Source: JBOFMT01 sp051658525 (lineage in GTDB: Bacteria > Bacillota_I > Bacilli_A > Erysipelotrichales > Erysipelotrichaceae). From it: a stretch of 64,000 nucleotides of DNA. Shown here in pieces: positions 56,655-64,000 of the stretch. Each line of letters opens with the position of its first letter. Positions within the stretch are counted from its first letter, which is position 1. Under the pieces are notes generated by a model. It ran no database searches, was not told the origin of the DNA, and saw nothing but the letters and a program-made list of their open reading frames with translations. The DNA lies in NCBI GenBank assembly GCA_051658525.1, contig JBOFMT010000084.1:1-64000 (forward strand). The letters are read 5' to 3'. The translations under genes and the position numbers were made by a program.

Positions 56655-56680
56655 AAAGATGAACATTACTGTCCATCTTT
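56655..56680 (-). terminator. Terminator of rubrerythrin gene
   Basis: AAAGATGGACA/TGTTCATCTTT (one G-T pair) with a four-base loop, then T-rich sequence on the minus strand. Confidence 0.88.
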
Positions 56681-56688
56681 CATCATTT

Positions 56689-57228
56689 TTAGAATTTTTC
56701 TGCTTTTACTTCAAAATGAGCTTTTGAGTAACCACACAATGGACATGCACCAGGGGCATCAGTTCCAACGTGTTCGTATCCACAAATTTCACAAACCCAA
56801 GTAGTTGGTTCGTCTTTTTTGAATACTTTATTGTTTTCTACGTTATCCAACAAAGTTAAGTAACGAGCTTCATGTAATTTTTCAATTTTCGCAACTGCAT
56901 CGAATTGGAATGCTAATTTAGTGAATCCTTCTTCTTTTGCGTCTACTGCCATATGTGCATACATATCAGTCCACTCATAGTGTTCCCCTTCAGCAGCAGC
57001 TTTTAAGTTCTCAGCTGTAGTTCCGATTTTATCACCGTGTAAAGCTTTGAACCAAAGTTTAGCATGTTCTTGCTCATTACGTGCTGTTTCTTCGAAAACG
57101 CGAGCAATTTTTTCCATACCTTCTTCACGTGCCATTTCAGCGAAATACGTATACTTGTTTCTTGCCATTGATTCCCCGGCAAAAGCTGTAAGCAAATTCT
57201 GTTCTGTTTTTGTTCCTTTGATTTCCAT
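56689..57228 (-). CDS. rbr: Rubrerythrin
   Basis: Non-heme di-iron peroxidase typical of anaerobes, 179 residues. The ferritin-like domain shows ExxH motifs ([13 protein letters not shown] and [13 protein letters not shown]). The C-terminal rubredoxin domain has both Cys pairs, [12 protein letters not shown] and [18 protein letters not shown] precedes the ATG. It lies 27 bases after perR, so peroxide stress should induce both. Confidence 0.97.
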   Translation of the reverse strand: MEIKGTKTEQNLLTAFAGESMARNKYTYFAEMAREEGMEKIARVFEETARNEQEHAKLWFKALHGDKIGTTAENLKAAAEGEHYEWTDMYAHMAVDAKEEGFTKLAFQFDAVAKIEKLHEARYLTLLDNVENNKVFKKDEPTTWVCEICGYEHVGTDAPGACPLCGYSKAHFEVKAEKF

Positions 57229-57255
57229 AGTTTCCTCCTCTATATTCCTATCACT

Positions 57256-57654
57256 TTACTGTGATTTTGGACCTGTTTGTAAGCAATCATTGCACACTCC
57301 CCAAAAAGTAATTGAGTATGCTTCAATCTTCATATTGTTTCGTTCTTGTGCATGTTCGATAAATTGTTCATCCTCATCAATGTGAGCATCGAAAATTTGA
57401 TTGCAGGTTTTGCAATACAAATGATGGTGAACAAGTGGACTTTTATCATAAACATATCCATCTCTTGGATGTGATATTTTATTAATGACACGTAGTTCAG
57501 TCAAAATGTTTAGATTACGATAAACGGTTGCTAACGAAATCAGACTACCTTTGGACTTTAACCCTTGAAAAATCTCATCTGCACTCATGTGACCATGGGT
57601 TTCTTTAATAAAGCGCTCGATTTCATCGCGCTGTTTCGATCGTTTGTACTTCAC
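57256..57654 (-). CDS. perR: PerR-type Fur-family regulator
   Basis: Metal-dependent repressor of peroxide defence, 132 residues. The DNA-binding winged helix includes SADEIFQGLKSKGSLISLATVYRNLNIL. The metal site has HHHLYCKTC and the second Cys pair is CNDC, giving the structural zinc. The start is GTG with AGGAGG six bases upstream. A 19-base inverted repeat near the transcript start should be its own operator. Fur or Zur identity cannot be excluded, but pairing with rubrerythrin favours PerR. Confidence 0.88.
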   Translation of the reverse strand: MKYKRSKQRDEIERFIKETHGHMSADEIFQGLKSKGSLISLATVYRNLNILTELRVINKISHPRDGYVYDKSPLVHHHLYCKTCNQIFDAHIDEDEQFIEHAQERNNMKIEAYSITFWGVCNDCLQTGPKSQ

Positions 57655-57667
57655 GCTTGACCTCCTA

Positions 57668-57686
57668 ACTAAGAACTATTCTTAGT
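57668..57686. promoter_or_regulatory. Per-box-like inverted repeat
   Basis: ACTAAGAA-CTA-TTCTTAGT is a perfect dyad with eight-base arms. It overlaps the -10 edge and transcript start of the perR promoter. Architecture fits Fur-family autoregulation, though the bases differ from the Bacillus Per box. Confidence 0.7.
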
Positions 57687-57712
57687 ATAACTCTTAGTTT
57701 TAGTTATGTCAA
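57684..57712 (-). promoter_or_regulatory. Promoter of perR-rbr
   Basis: On the minus strand TTGACA (57707-57712) and TATACT (57684-57689) are 17 bases apart. Confidence 0.88.
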
Positions 57713-57715
57713 TGC

Positions 57716-59083
57716 TTAAAGTAATTTTTTCGTTTCTAATTTTTGAGGGACGTCTGCCTGATATCCTAACTCCTGCAATTTTGCTTGGAATCCCAAGGAT
57801 ACTTGTTCCTCTCCATGTACAATAAAGATTCCTCTAGGCTTTTGATCAAAAGAAGCCAACCAGTTTAGCAATCCTTCCCGATCAGCATGACCACTCAAGC
57901 CTTTATAATCAATAAGTTGTGCTTTTACATTCACTCGTTTTCCTAAAATTGTTACCGGATTCTCGCCATTCAATAGTTTTTTACCTAAAGTTCCTTCCGC
58001 TTGATATCCTACAAATAGGATAGTATCTTCTTTTTTTCCTAATCTATTTTTCAGATGGTGTACAATTCTACCTGCATCACACATCCCACTCGAAGCAATG
58101 ATTACTTTGCGTTCACTTCGATAATTCAATTCTTTACTTTCCATCGCATCTTCAACAAAGTGAAGACCTTTAAAATACATCGGAGCCTCACCCTGCTCAT
58201 ACAACGCTAACGTTTCCTCATCTGCAACAGGATACAACTCATTTACAAATATTTGAGTTGCCTTTGTTGCAAGTGGTGAATCTACATAGACATCGAAGGG
58301 TTCATCCACCAAGCGTCGATGTTTAATTTCTCGCAAGTAATACAACAACCCTTGTGTTCTTCCAATCGCAAAAGATGGAACAATGACATCTCCGCCTCGA
58401 GCAAAAGTTTCCGCTAAAATATGTGCTATCTCAGCTGCTCGATCTTTATTCTTATAATGCGTTCGATCTGCATATGTAGATTCCATAAGGATGTAATCCG
58501 CTTGATGAAATAAAGTCGGGTCTGCAATCATCGGCTGATTGATATTTCCGATGTCACCGGAGAATACGACTACCCTTGTTTCCTTTCCATCTTGCAGTGT
58601 GAGTTGGAGTGAACTTGATCCCAAGAGATGACCAGCGTCCTGAAAAACAAAGCTTACATTTTGATTAAAGCTTACCACTTTTCCATATTGCGTAATTCGA
58701 ACAGACTCCAGTGCCTGTTTCACATCTTCTTTGGTATAAAGAGGAATTCCTTGCCCACTCGGATCTTCCAACGCATTATGCTCTTGAATATTTGCTGAAT
58801 CTTCCAACATAATTTCCATCAATTTTGCAGTCTGCCCAATGGTATAGATTGGGCCTTGATATCCCATTTTTGCAAGTAGAGGTACTCTACCGCAATGATC
58901 AATATGCGCATGTGTAATCAAAACCAGGTCAAGTTGTGAAACATCGAACGGTAGCGTATTGTCCAATGGTTCATGCTCGCCTTGGAACATGCCACAATCT
59001 ACTAAAACATTTGTTTCTCCAGCACTTAATAAATAACAAGATCCCGTTACCTCAAATGCTCCACCATAAAATGTAATGTTCAT
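57716..59083 (-). CDS. MBL-fold, beta-CASP RNase-like protein
   Basis: Predicted RNA-processing metallo-beta-lactamase of the beta-CASP group (YSH1/CPSF-like), 455 residues. I chose the ATG at 59083 because GGAGG lies five bases upstream and MNITFYGGAFEVTGSCYLL fits the family. The metal motif is THAHIDHCGRVP. FSGDIGN and MESTYADRTHY follow, then the beta-CASP motif ASSGMCDAGRIVHHL. The C-terminal SGHADREGLLNWL is conserved. Substrate unknown. Confidence 0.9.
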   Translation of the reverse strand: MNITFYGGAFEVTGSCYLLSAGETNVLVDCGMFQGEHEPLDNTLPFDVSQLDLVLITHAHIDHCGRVPLLAKMGYQGPIYTIGQTAKLMEIMLEDSANIQEHNALEDPSGQGIPLYTKEDVKQALESVRITQYGKVVSFNQNVSFVFQDAGHLLGSSSLQLTLQDGKETRVVVFSGDIGNINQPMIADPTLFHQADYILMESTYADRTHYKNKDRAAEIAHILAETFARGGDVIVPSFAIGRTQGLLYYLREIKHRRLVDEPFDVYVDSPLATKATQIFVNELYPVADEETLALYEQGEAPMYFKGLHFVEDAMESKELNYRSERKVIIASSGMCDAGRIVHHLKNRLGKKEDTILFVGYQAEGTLGKKLLNGENPVTILGKRVNVKAQLIDYKGLSGHADREGLLNWLASFDQKPRGIFIVHGEEQVSLGFQAKLQELGYQADVPQKLETKKLL

Positions 59084-59179
59084 ATATGCCTCCATATTAT
59101 CTTTACAATAACAATATTCTAGAAATATGCAACTCGTACGATTCAAAAATAACTGAAATATTACAAATAAAAAAAAGAA

Positions 59180-59199
59180 CTAACAGTAGGTACTGTTAG
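59180..59199 (-). terminator. Terminator of tmk-holB-ricT-rsmI
   Basis: CTAACAGTA/TACTGTTAG stem with a two-base centre, followed on the minus strand by TTCTTTTTTTT. Confidence 0.9.
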
Positions 59200-59208
59200 C
59201 TCCAATTT

Positions 59209-60057
59209 TTAGCTATGATATTGCTTATAAATTTCATTTTTTGAAATATTTCGTTCTTTCGCAACCCGTTTAATAGCCTCGTTTGTTGACAATCCTTGAC
59301 TGATATAAGTTTGGATTTGATCACCTATCAAAGGCAATGCGATGTCTGGTGTACGTTCCTCTTCACTACCGGCAACAATAACAACCATTTCCCCTTTTAA
59401 TTGATCAGATATTTCTAATAATTCTGAAATGGTACCTCTAATAAATTCTTCATGACGTTTGGTTAGTTCGCGTGCAATACAAACTTCACGATCCCCTAAT
59501 ATATTCAAACAGCTTTGAAGAAATTTACTAATTCGATGTGGAGATTCATAAAAAATAAGAGTTTCAGGGTAATACTTTAAATGCGTTAATTGTTTGACAC
59601 GTTCTTTTTCCGAGTGTCCTAAAAATCCATAAAATACGAATGGTTGACTAGAAATTCCACTTGCAACGAGTGCATTTAACATAGCATTACTTCCAGAAAT
59701 TGGAACAACATTAAAACCAGCTTCGACAACTAGTTTTACCAATGTTTGCCCTGGGTCTGAAACCAATGGGTATCCAGCATCACTAACAATTGCAATTGAT
59801 TTTCCTTGTTCCAATAAGTTTAATAGTCCCTTAGCACTCTCACGCTCGTTATGAGAATGATGTGCAACCATTTTATTTTTTATTTCAAAATGCGAAAGTA
59901 ACTTCATGGTATTTCTCGTATCTTCCGCAGCGATTAAATCTACACTTTGCAATACTTTGATTGCTCTTGGTGTAAACTCCTCTAAATTTCCAATCGGTGT
60001 AGCAACTAAGTACAACGTTGGATTATCATTATCAAAACTTTTTTGCCGTTGCATCAT
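59209..60057 (-). CDS. rsmI: 16S rRNA 2'-O-methyltransferase RsmI
   Basis: Tetrapyrrole-methylase-fold enzyme that methylates C1402 of 16S rRNA, 282 residues. The N-terminal LYLVATPIGNLEEFTPRAI is characteristic, with AEDTRNTMKLLSHF and SDAGYPLVSDPG following. AGGAGG precedes a double ATG; I keep the first. It follows ricT by nine bases. In Bacillus yabA, yabB and yazA lie between; they are missing here. Confidence 0.96.
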   Translation of the reverse strand: MMQRQKSFDNDNPTLYLVATPIGNLEEFTPRAIKVLQSVDLIAAEDTRNTMKLLSHFEIKNKMVAHHSHNERESAKGLLNLLEQGKSIAIVSDAGYPLVSDPGQTLVKLVVEAGFNVVPISGSNAMLNALVASGISSQPFVFYGFLGHSEKERVKQLTHLKYYPETLIFYESPHRISKFLQSCLNILGDREVCIARELTKRHEEFIRGTISELLEISDQLKGEMVVIVAGSEEERTPDIALPLIGDQIQTYISQGLSTNEAIKRVAKERNISKNEIYKQYHS

Positions 60058-60066
60058 GATGACCTC

Positions 60067-60888
60067 CTAACCTTTGTAGTTTGGGAACAACTCCTGTAAA
60101 CTAACAAACAAGATATTTTCTCTATTCTCTATTTTTGCTTGATTTAAAATAAGATTAACTCCAGTCAAACGGAATTTTTGACCATTGTATTCCAATTGGC
60201 TATTCAATTTTGGAATGCCTTCTTTTTGTGTTTTGTATTGCTGATCTTCATACTTCAAACAGCACATCAACTTACCGCACTGACCACTAAGTTTTTGAAT
60301 ATTTAAGGCCAAGTACTGATTTTTTGCCATATTAATACTAACAACATCAAAATCATTTAAGAAGCGAGAACAACACGTTTCCATCCCACAAACACCCAAA
60401 CCGCCAACGATTTTAGCTTTGTTACGAGGTCCAATTTGTTTCAGCTCAACGCGACATTTAAATACTGAAGCCAATTCTTTTAACAGTTCACGGAAATCTA
60501 CACGTTCATCAGCAACATATACAAAGATAATTTTAGAACGATCTAACGTATATTCACATTCGATCAGCTTCATATCTAATTTTAGTTTTTCTATGAGCTC
60601 AGCACATTTTACAATTGCTTCTTTTGCTAAGATTTGATTTGCTTCATATCGTTTACTGTCATCTTTACTTGCTTTACGTAATACAGGACGAATTTCTAAA
60701 CCATTGCTATTTGCGATAAATGGCTCACACGGTTTGGCAATCTTTCCAATCTCAACACCACGAATGGTCTCAACAACAACCAAATCACCCACTTGATAAG
60801 TGCCAGTATCGCTACCGAAATTATATATTTTTTTTGTATCTTTAAAACTAATATACGCTAAATGCGTAAATTTTCTTTGTTCACTCAT
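60067..60888 (-). CDS. ricT: PSP1-domain protein RicT (YaaT)
   Basis: Regulatory iron-sulfur protein, 273 residues. The PSP1 domain lies in the C-terminal half. Cysteines CGMETCCSRF and CGKLMCCLKYE fit the cluster ligands. In Bacillus it forms the Ric complex (YaaT-YlbF-YmcA), affecting RNase Y, competence and biofilms. Partners are not in the window. The ATG overlaps the holB stop by four bases. It remains next to holB as in Bacillus. Confidence 0.93.
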   Translation of the reverse strand: MSEQRKFTHLAYISFKDTKKIYNFGSDTGTYQVGDLVVVETIRGVEIGKIAKPCEPFIANSNGLEIRPVLRKASKDDSKRYEANQILAKEAIVKCAELIEKLKLDMKLIECEYTLDRSKIIFVYVADERVDFRELLKELASVFKCRVELKQIGPRNKAKIVGGLGVCGMETCCSRFLNDFDVVSINMAKNQYLALNIQKLSGQCGKLMCCLKYEDQQYKTQKEGIPKLNSQLEYNGQKFRLTGVNLILNQAKIENRENILFVSLQELFPNYKG

Positions 60889-61859
60889 GCTAACACCTCC
60901 TTTATTTGATAAATGAACGAGTCAATCAATAAGTTTAAATTGATCGATTTATTGATGGTATCATTACACTGCAATACGATAAACAAGACTTTGATTGCTT
61001 GTTCTTTTGTAAGCTTGGATTGTCCCAAAATTTGATCAAAAGCCGGGACATTGGATTGTTTTACTTCCGCTTTATATTTCACAAATAGTGTGATCATATT
61101 TAGGTACAAAACAAACACTTCACGATCGTCTTGTTTCTTTTTCGAAAAACCTTCACTCTGTAAAAGATACAAAGCTTGCTTGGCATTCGAATGCAAGATT
61201 CCTGCCGTTTGCTCAAACAAAGAGCGTGCTCTTTGATAAGTGTCTTCTTCAACTAAGCGTATCATCTCTTCTAACCCATTTACTAGGTGTGAGAGTAGGA
61301 AGGCATCAAGTTCATAGTCCATATGCACCAGTGCTTGAGCGTACAATTGTTCGGCAGCAGCTTTTTTAAATTTCACTACTTGGGTACGTGAAACAATGGT
61401 TGGTAATAATCGATCGAGCTGTTCCGTAATTAAGATAGCTGTAACGTCGTTACTAGGTTCTTCCAAAAACTTTAATAGGGTATTCATGGCATCCGGTGTT
61501 GCATGTTCAACCATATTTAATATAAAGATTTTTTTTCCTCTTTTTTCTAACGCTGTTTTTGAAAATTGTTGTTGAATGCGCAAAATATGTTCTTTTTTTA
61601 TGGTTTCTTTTGCTCCATCAATAAAAATTAGGTCAGCATAATTACCATGTTGAATACGCAAGCAATCTTCACACTGTTCGCATGCTTCGCTATCTTGCTG
61701 ACAAACGAGGGCCTGGCTCATGTAATAAGCCATCTTTCGCTTGTATGTCCCCTTCTCACCAACGAACAGGTAAGCATGACTCAAAGCATCTTTCGAGAAT
61801 GCATTGTGTAAGACTTGATAGGCAACACGCTGTTGCTGTTGTAAGAGTGAACGATCCAT
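60885..61859 (-). CDS. holB: DNA polymerase III delta' subunit
   Basis: Clamp-loader subunit, 324 residues. N-terminal segment SHAYLFVGEKGTYKRKMAYY has a degenerate P-loop as usual for delta'. The four-Cys zinc site is CQQDSEACEQCEDC. NTLLKFLEEPSNDVTAILIT and LLPTIVSRTQVVKF (SRC-like motif) follow. One base separates it from tmk, and it overlaps ricT, so the unit is tightly coupled. Identity is clear by position and motifs. Confidence 0.94.
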   Translation of the reverse strand: MDRSLLQQQQRVAYQVLHNAFSKDALSHAYLFVGEKGTYKRKMAYYMSQALVCQQDSEACEQCEDCLRIQHGNYADLIFIDGAKETIKKEHILRIQQQFSKTALEKRGKKIFILNMVEHATPDAMNTLLKFLEEPSNDVTAILITEQLDRLLPTIVSRTQVVKFKKAAAEQLYAQALVHMDYELDAFLLSHLVNGLEEMIRLVEEDTYQRARSLFEQTAGILHSNAKQALYLLQSEGFSKKKQDDREVFVLYLNMITLFVKYKAEVKQSNVPAFDQILGQSKLTKEQAIKVLFIVLQCNDTINKSINLNLLIDSFIYQIKEVLA

Positions 61860-61860
61860 A

Positions 61861-62481
61861 TTAGATTACGGATAGCACTGCATCTAGTGCTGATGCATAT
61901 ACCGATTCAACTCTTTGATTCGCATCTACAACAATCATTCGTTCTGCAAAACGCTCCAATACTGCTTCGTATCCCTTTGCTACTAAATAGTGAAACGCTT
62001 CGCTTTCTAAATCCAAGCGATCTTTATGTAATCTTGATACGATTCGGTCCAATCCTATTTTAGGATCGAGTTTTAAAAAAATCGTTTTGTCTGGCATATA
62101 TTGTTCGATTGCAAATTGATTCATCTCAAAAACTTCATCAAATCCGAGACCCCGACCATAGCCTTGATATGCAAGTGAGCTGTCGATAAAGCGATCACAT
62201 AACACAATTTTTCCTTCCGCCAATGCTGGAATTACTTTTTCTGTTAAATGCTGACGGCGACTTGCAGCATAAAGTAACGCTTCACAACGCGCATCCATTG
62301 CCGTATTATCCGGATTTAAAATCACATCTCTAATTTGTTCAGCAATTGCTATACCACCTGGCTCACGCGTGTAAATCACGTCATAACCTTGTGCTTTTAA
62401 TGTTTCATATATTTTTTGTGAAATGGTAGTTTTCCCACTTCCATCGTTTCCTTCAAAGGTGATAAATTTTCCTTGTTTCAT
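61861..62481 (-). CDS. tmk: Thymidylate kinase
   Basis: Phosphorylates dTMP to dTDP, 206 residues. The P-loop is FEGNDGSGKTTISQKI near residue 8. YTREPGGIAIAEQIRDVIL and the DRFIDSSLAYQGYGRGLG motif (DR[YFH]) are conserved. AGGTGTAAT precedes the ATG, and a TATAAT-like -10 lies about 25 bases upstream. First gene of the tmk-holB-ricT-rsmI unit. yaaQ and yaaR, between tmk and holB in Bacillus, are absent. Confidence 0.97.
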   Translation of the reverse strand: MKQGKFITFEGNDGSGKTTISQKIYETLKAQGYDVIYTREPGGIAIAEQIRDVILNPDNTAMDARCEALLYAASRRQHLTEKVIPALAEGKIVLCDRFIDSSLAYQGYGRGLGFDEVFEMNQFAIEQYMPDKTIFLKLDPKIGLDRIVSRLHKDRLDLESEAFHYLVAKGYEAVLERFAERMIVVDANQRVESVYASALDAVLSVI

Positions 62482-62548
62482 ATTACACCTAACCTTCCAT
62501 ATAGTTATTATACACTGAATTCATCATCCTTTGCCTGCAATCCGAAAA

Positions 62549-62572
62549 AAAAGATTGATTTCTCAATCTTTT
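62549..62572 (-). terminator. Terminator of SPFH-msrA unit
   Basis: AAAAGATTGA/TCAATCTTTT with a four-base loop overlaps the msrA stop and is followed by eight T residues on the minus strand. Confidence 0.9.
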
Positions 62573-63060
62573 CGTTCTTCTGGTTTTATTTTACTAAAAT
62601 CCACATGGCAATAGCCATTTGGATTTTTTACCAAATAGGTTTGATGATAAGTCTCGGCATCCCAAAACGCTTGTAACGCCTGTACTTCGACTACGATAGG
62701 TTTCGTATAATCTACTTGTCGTTTTGCGATATAGGCTTGAATAACTGTCTCATCTTCTGGCTGTTTGAAATATACACCCGTACGATATTGAGAACCGATA
62801 TCATTTCCTTGGCGGTTTATTGAGGTTGGATTGATAATCCGAAACAAATGATCCAATATTTTCTCTAGTGTTAGTGGTGCTTCATATTGAATCCACACAA
62901 CTTCCGCATGTCCAGTTTCATCCGTGCAAACCGCCTGATAATTTGGATGATCCAAATGTCCTTGTGCATATCCTACTTTGGTTTGAAGGGTTCCTTTTAA
63001 GCGTCGAAAATATTCCTCAACACCCCAAAAACATCCTCCTGCAACAACAATCTCTTTCAT
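62563..63060 (-). CDS. msrA: Peptide methionine sulfoxide reductase MsrA
   Basis: Reduces methionine-S-sulfoxide in proteins, 165 residues. Catalytic Cys is in VAGGCFWGVEEYFRRL. Conserved VGYAQGHLDHPNYQAVCTDETGHAEVV and GNDIGSQYRTGVYF follow. There is no MsrB domain fused and none nearby. The SPFH gene ends four bases upstream. Confidence 0.97.
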   Translation of the reverse strand: MKEIVVAGGCFWGVEEYFRRLKGTLQTKVGYAQGHLDHPNYQAVCTDETGHAEVVWIQYEAPLTLEKILDHLFRIINPTSINRQGNDIGSQYRTGVYFKQPEDETVIQAYIAKRQVDYTKPIVVEVQALQAFWDAETYHQTYLVKNPNGYCHVDFSKIKPEERKD

Positions 63061-63064
63061 AAAC

Positions 63065-63961
63065 TTATCCTTTCAGAACTTCATTCCCCGCTGCTAATAG
63101 ACTAGCAATGTTTTGAATTTCACTTGGAATAATAATTTTAGTCGCTTGACCATCAGCAACTTTCGCAAGTGCTTCTAGACCTTTTAATTGAATTACCTTT
63201 TCACTTGTTGTAGCTGAAGATAACATCGTTAAAGAATTTGCATAGGCTTGTTGAACGAGCATGATAGCTTCGGCTTCCCCTTGTGCTTCTTTAATTTTCT
63301 TTTCTTTGACTGCTTCTGCACGTAAAATGGCAGCTTCTTTTTCTCCTTCTGCTACAAGAATTTCGGAACGTTTACGTCCTTCTGCTTGTAGGATGGATTC
63401 ACGACGTTCACGCTCAGCTTTCATTTGACGTTCCATCGCATCTTGAATTTCACGAGGAGGTAAAATATTTTTCAACTCGACGCGATTCACTTTAATTCCC
63501 CATTTATCCGTTGCTTCATCTAGTATTGCGCGCATTTTCGTATTGATAATATCGCGAGAAGTTAATGTAGAGTCCAAATCCAACTCTCCGATAATATTAC
63601 GTAATGTTGTTGCCGTTAAATTCTCAACCGCCATCAAAGGATTGTTCACCCCGTACGTATATAACTTTGAATCCGTTACTTGGAAATATACAACCGTATC
63701 AATTTGCATGGTTACATTATCGCGAGTAATCACGGGTTGTGGTGGAAAATCTACTACTTGTTCTTTCAATGAAACACGTTTTGCAATGCGGTCAATAAAT
63801 GGAACTAGTACATGAAGTCCCGTTTCCCATGTCGCCGCATAGGCACCAAGACGTTCAATTACAAACGTTTGTGATTGATTGACAATACGGATATGGAATA
63901 CTGCAAAAATAACTACTAGCAATAACAACAAAAGTACAAAAATAAATTGTTCAAATGACAT
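63065..63961 (-). CDS. SPFH/band 7 protein, stomatin/QmcA-like
   Basis: Membrane-anchored stomatin-like protein, 298 residues from the ATG at 63961, with AGGGGGA seven bases before it. An in-frame TTG is one codon earlier. One N-terminal helix (FEQFIFVLLLLLLVVIFAVF) is followed by the band 7 domain: QTFVIERLGAYAATWETGLHVLVPFIDRI, then NPLMAVENLTATTLRNIIGELDLD. A coiled-coil (AEGRKRSEILVAEGEKEAAILRAEAVKEKKIKEAQGEAEA) leads to a hydrophobic end. An NfeD partner, common for such proteins, is not seen within the window. Confidence 0.93.
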   Translation of the reverse strand: MSFEQFIFVLLLLLLVVIFAVFHIRIVNQSQTFVIERLGAYAATWETGLHVLVPFIDRIAKRVSLKEQVVDFPPQPVITRDNVTMQIDTVVYFQVTDSKLYTYGVNNPLMAVENLTATTLRNIIGELDLDSTLTSRDIINTKMRAILDEATDKWGIKVNRVELKNILPPREIQDAMERQMKAERERRESILQAEGRKRSEILVAEGEKEAAILRAEAVKEKKIKEAQGEAEAIMLVQQAYANSLTMLSSATTSEKVIQLKGLEALAKVADGQATKIIIPSEIQNIASLLAAGNEVLKG

Positions 63962-64000
63962 CAATGTGTCCCCCTTTAGTGTTTAACTATGAGCGTTGCA

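Overview
The window is low-GC, gene-dense chromosomal DNA from a Firmicute. Almost every gene is on the minus strand. Two syntenic blocks match the Bacillus pattern. One is cysS-mrnC-rlmB-sigH-rpmG-secE-nusG-rplKAJL-rsmC-rpoBC. The other is comFA-comFC, secA-prfB, ftsEX, ctp, uvrB-uvrA-hprK-lgt-ppaX-trxB, rapZ-yvcK-whiA, with tmk-holB-ricT-rsmI further along. Protein features point to a deep-branching low-GC lineage such as Erysipelotrichia: enlarged RpoB and RpoC, a mollicute-like Asn in the rifampicin pocket, an Lgt-phosphatase fusion, and an RF2 gene without its frameshift site. This placement is inferred and no search was run. No rRNA, tRNA, insertion sequence, prophage or CRISPR array was seen.

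Layout. Positions 1-405 hold no convincing gene apart from the rpoC terminator. Positions 406-15656 carry transcription and translation genes: RNA polymerase, L7/L12, L10, L1, L11, NusG, SecE, L33, a SigH-like sigma factor, RlmB, Mini-III and CysRS. They have an L10-type leader/attenuator and a strong promoter before rplK. gap (15807-16814) has a consensus promoter overlapped by dyads. Positions 17881-25853 form a sugar island: an AraC-type regulator, a split mannose-family PTS (IIB-IIC-IID and IIA), a cytoplasmic GH29 alpha-L-fucosidase and a SIS isomerase. An SPFH/ribbon-helix-helix gene pair lies inside it. Positions 26020-31964 hold an unknown membrane protein, a GNAT protein, whiA-yvcK-rapZ and an MFS carrier.

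Positions 32027-46796 are a near-continuous run, YitT-FtsE-FtsX-M23 hydrolase-CtpA-UvrB-AI-2E family protein-UvrA-HprK-Lgt/PpaX-TrxB. Positions 46867-52491 carry prfB, secA, a cold-shock gene and the comF genes. Positions 52590-63961 carry purA, a DegV protein, purB, perR-rubrerythrin, an MBL-fold RNase-like protein, tmk-holB-ricT-rsmI and an SPFH-msrA pair.

The genes suggest a fermentative, host-associated organism that imports fucosylated glycans by PTS. HPr kinase/phosphorylase is encoded beside a membrane-anchored pyrophosphatase-like domain, and cre-like sites sit near the PTS genes, so HPr(Ser-P)/CcpA-type catabolite control is likely. PerR, rubrerythrin, MsrA and TrxB suggest an anaerobe or microaerophile that copes with oxidants. 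The most distinctive items are the Lgt-PpaX fusion, the RpoB Asn at the rifampicin site, the frameshift-less prfB, the SPFH/RHH module with an operator inside its promoter, and a bipartite motif shared by the two PTS-cluster promoters.
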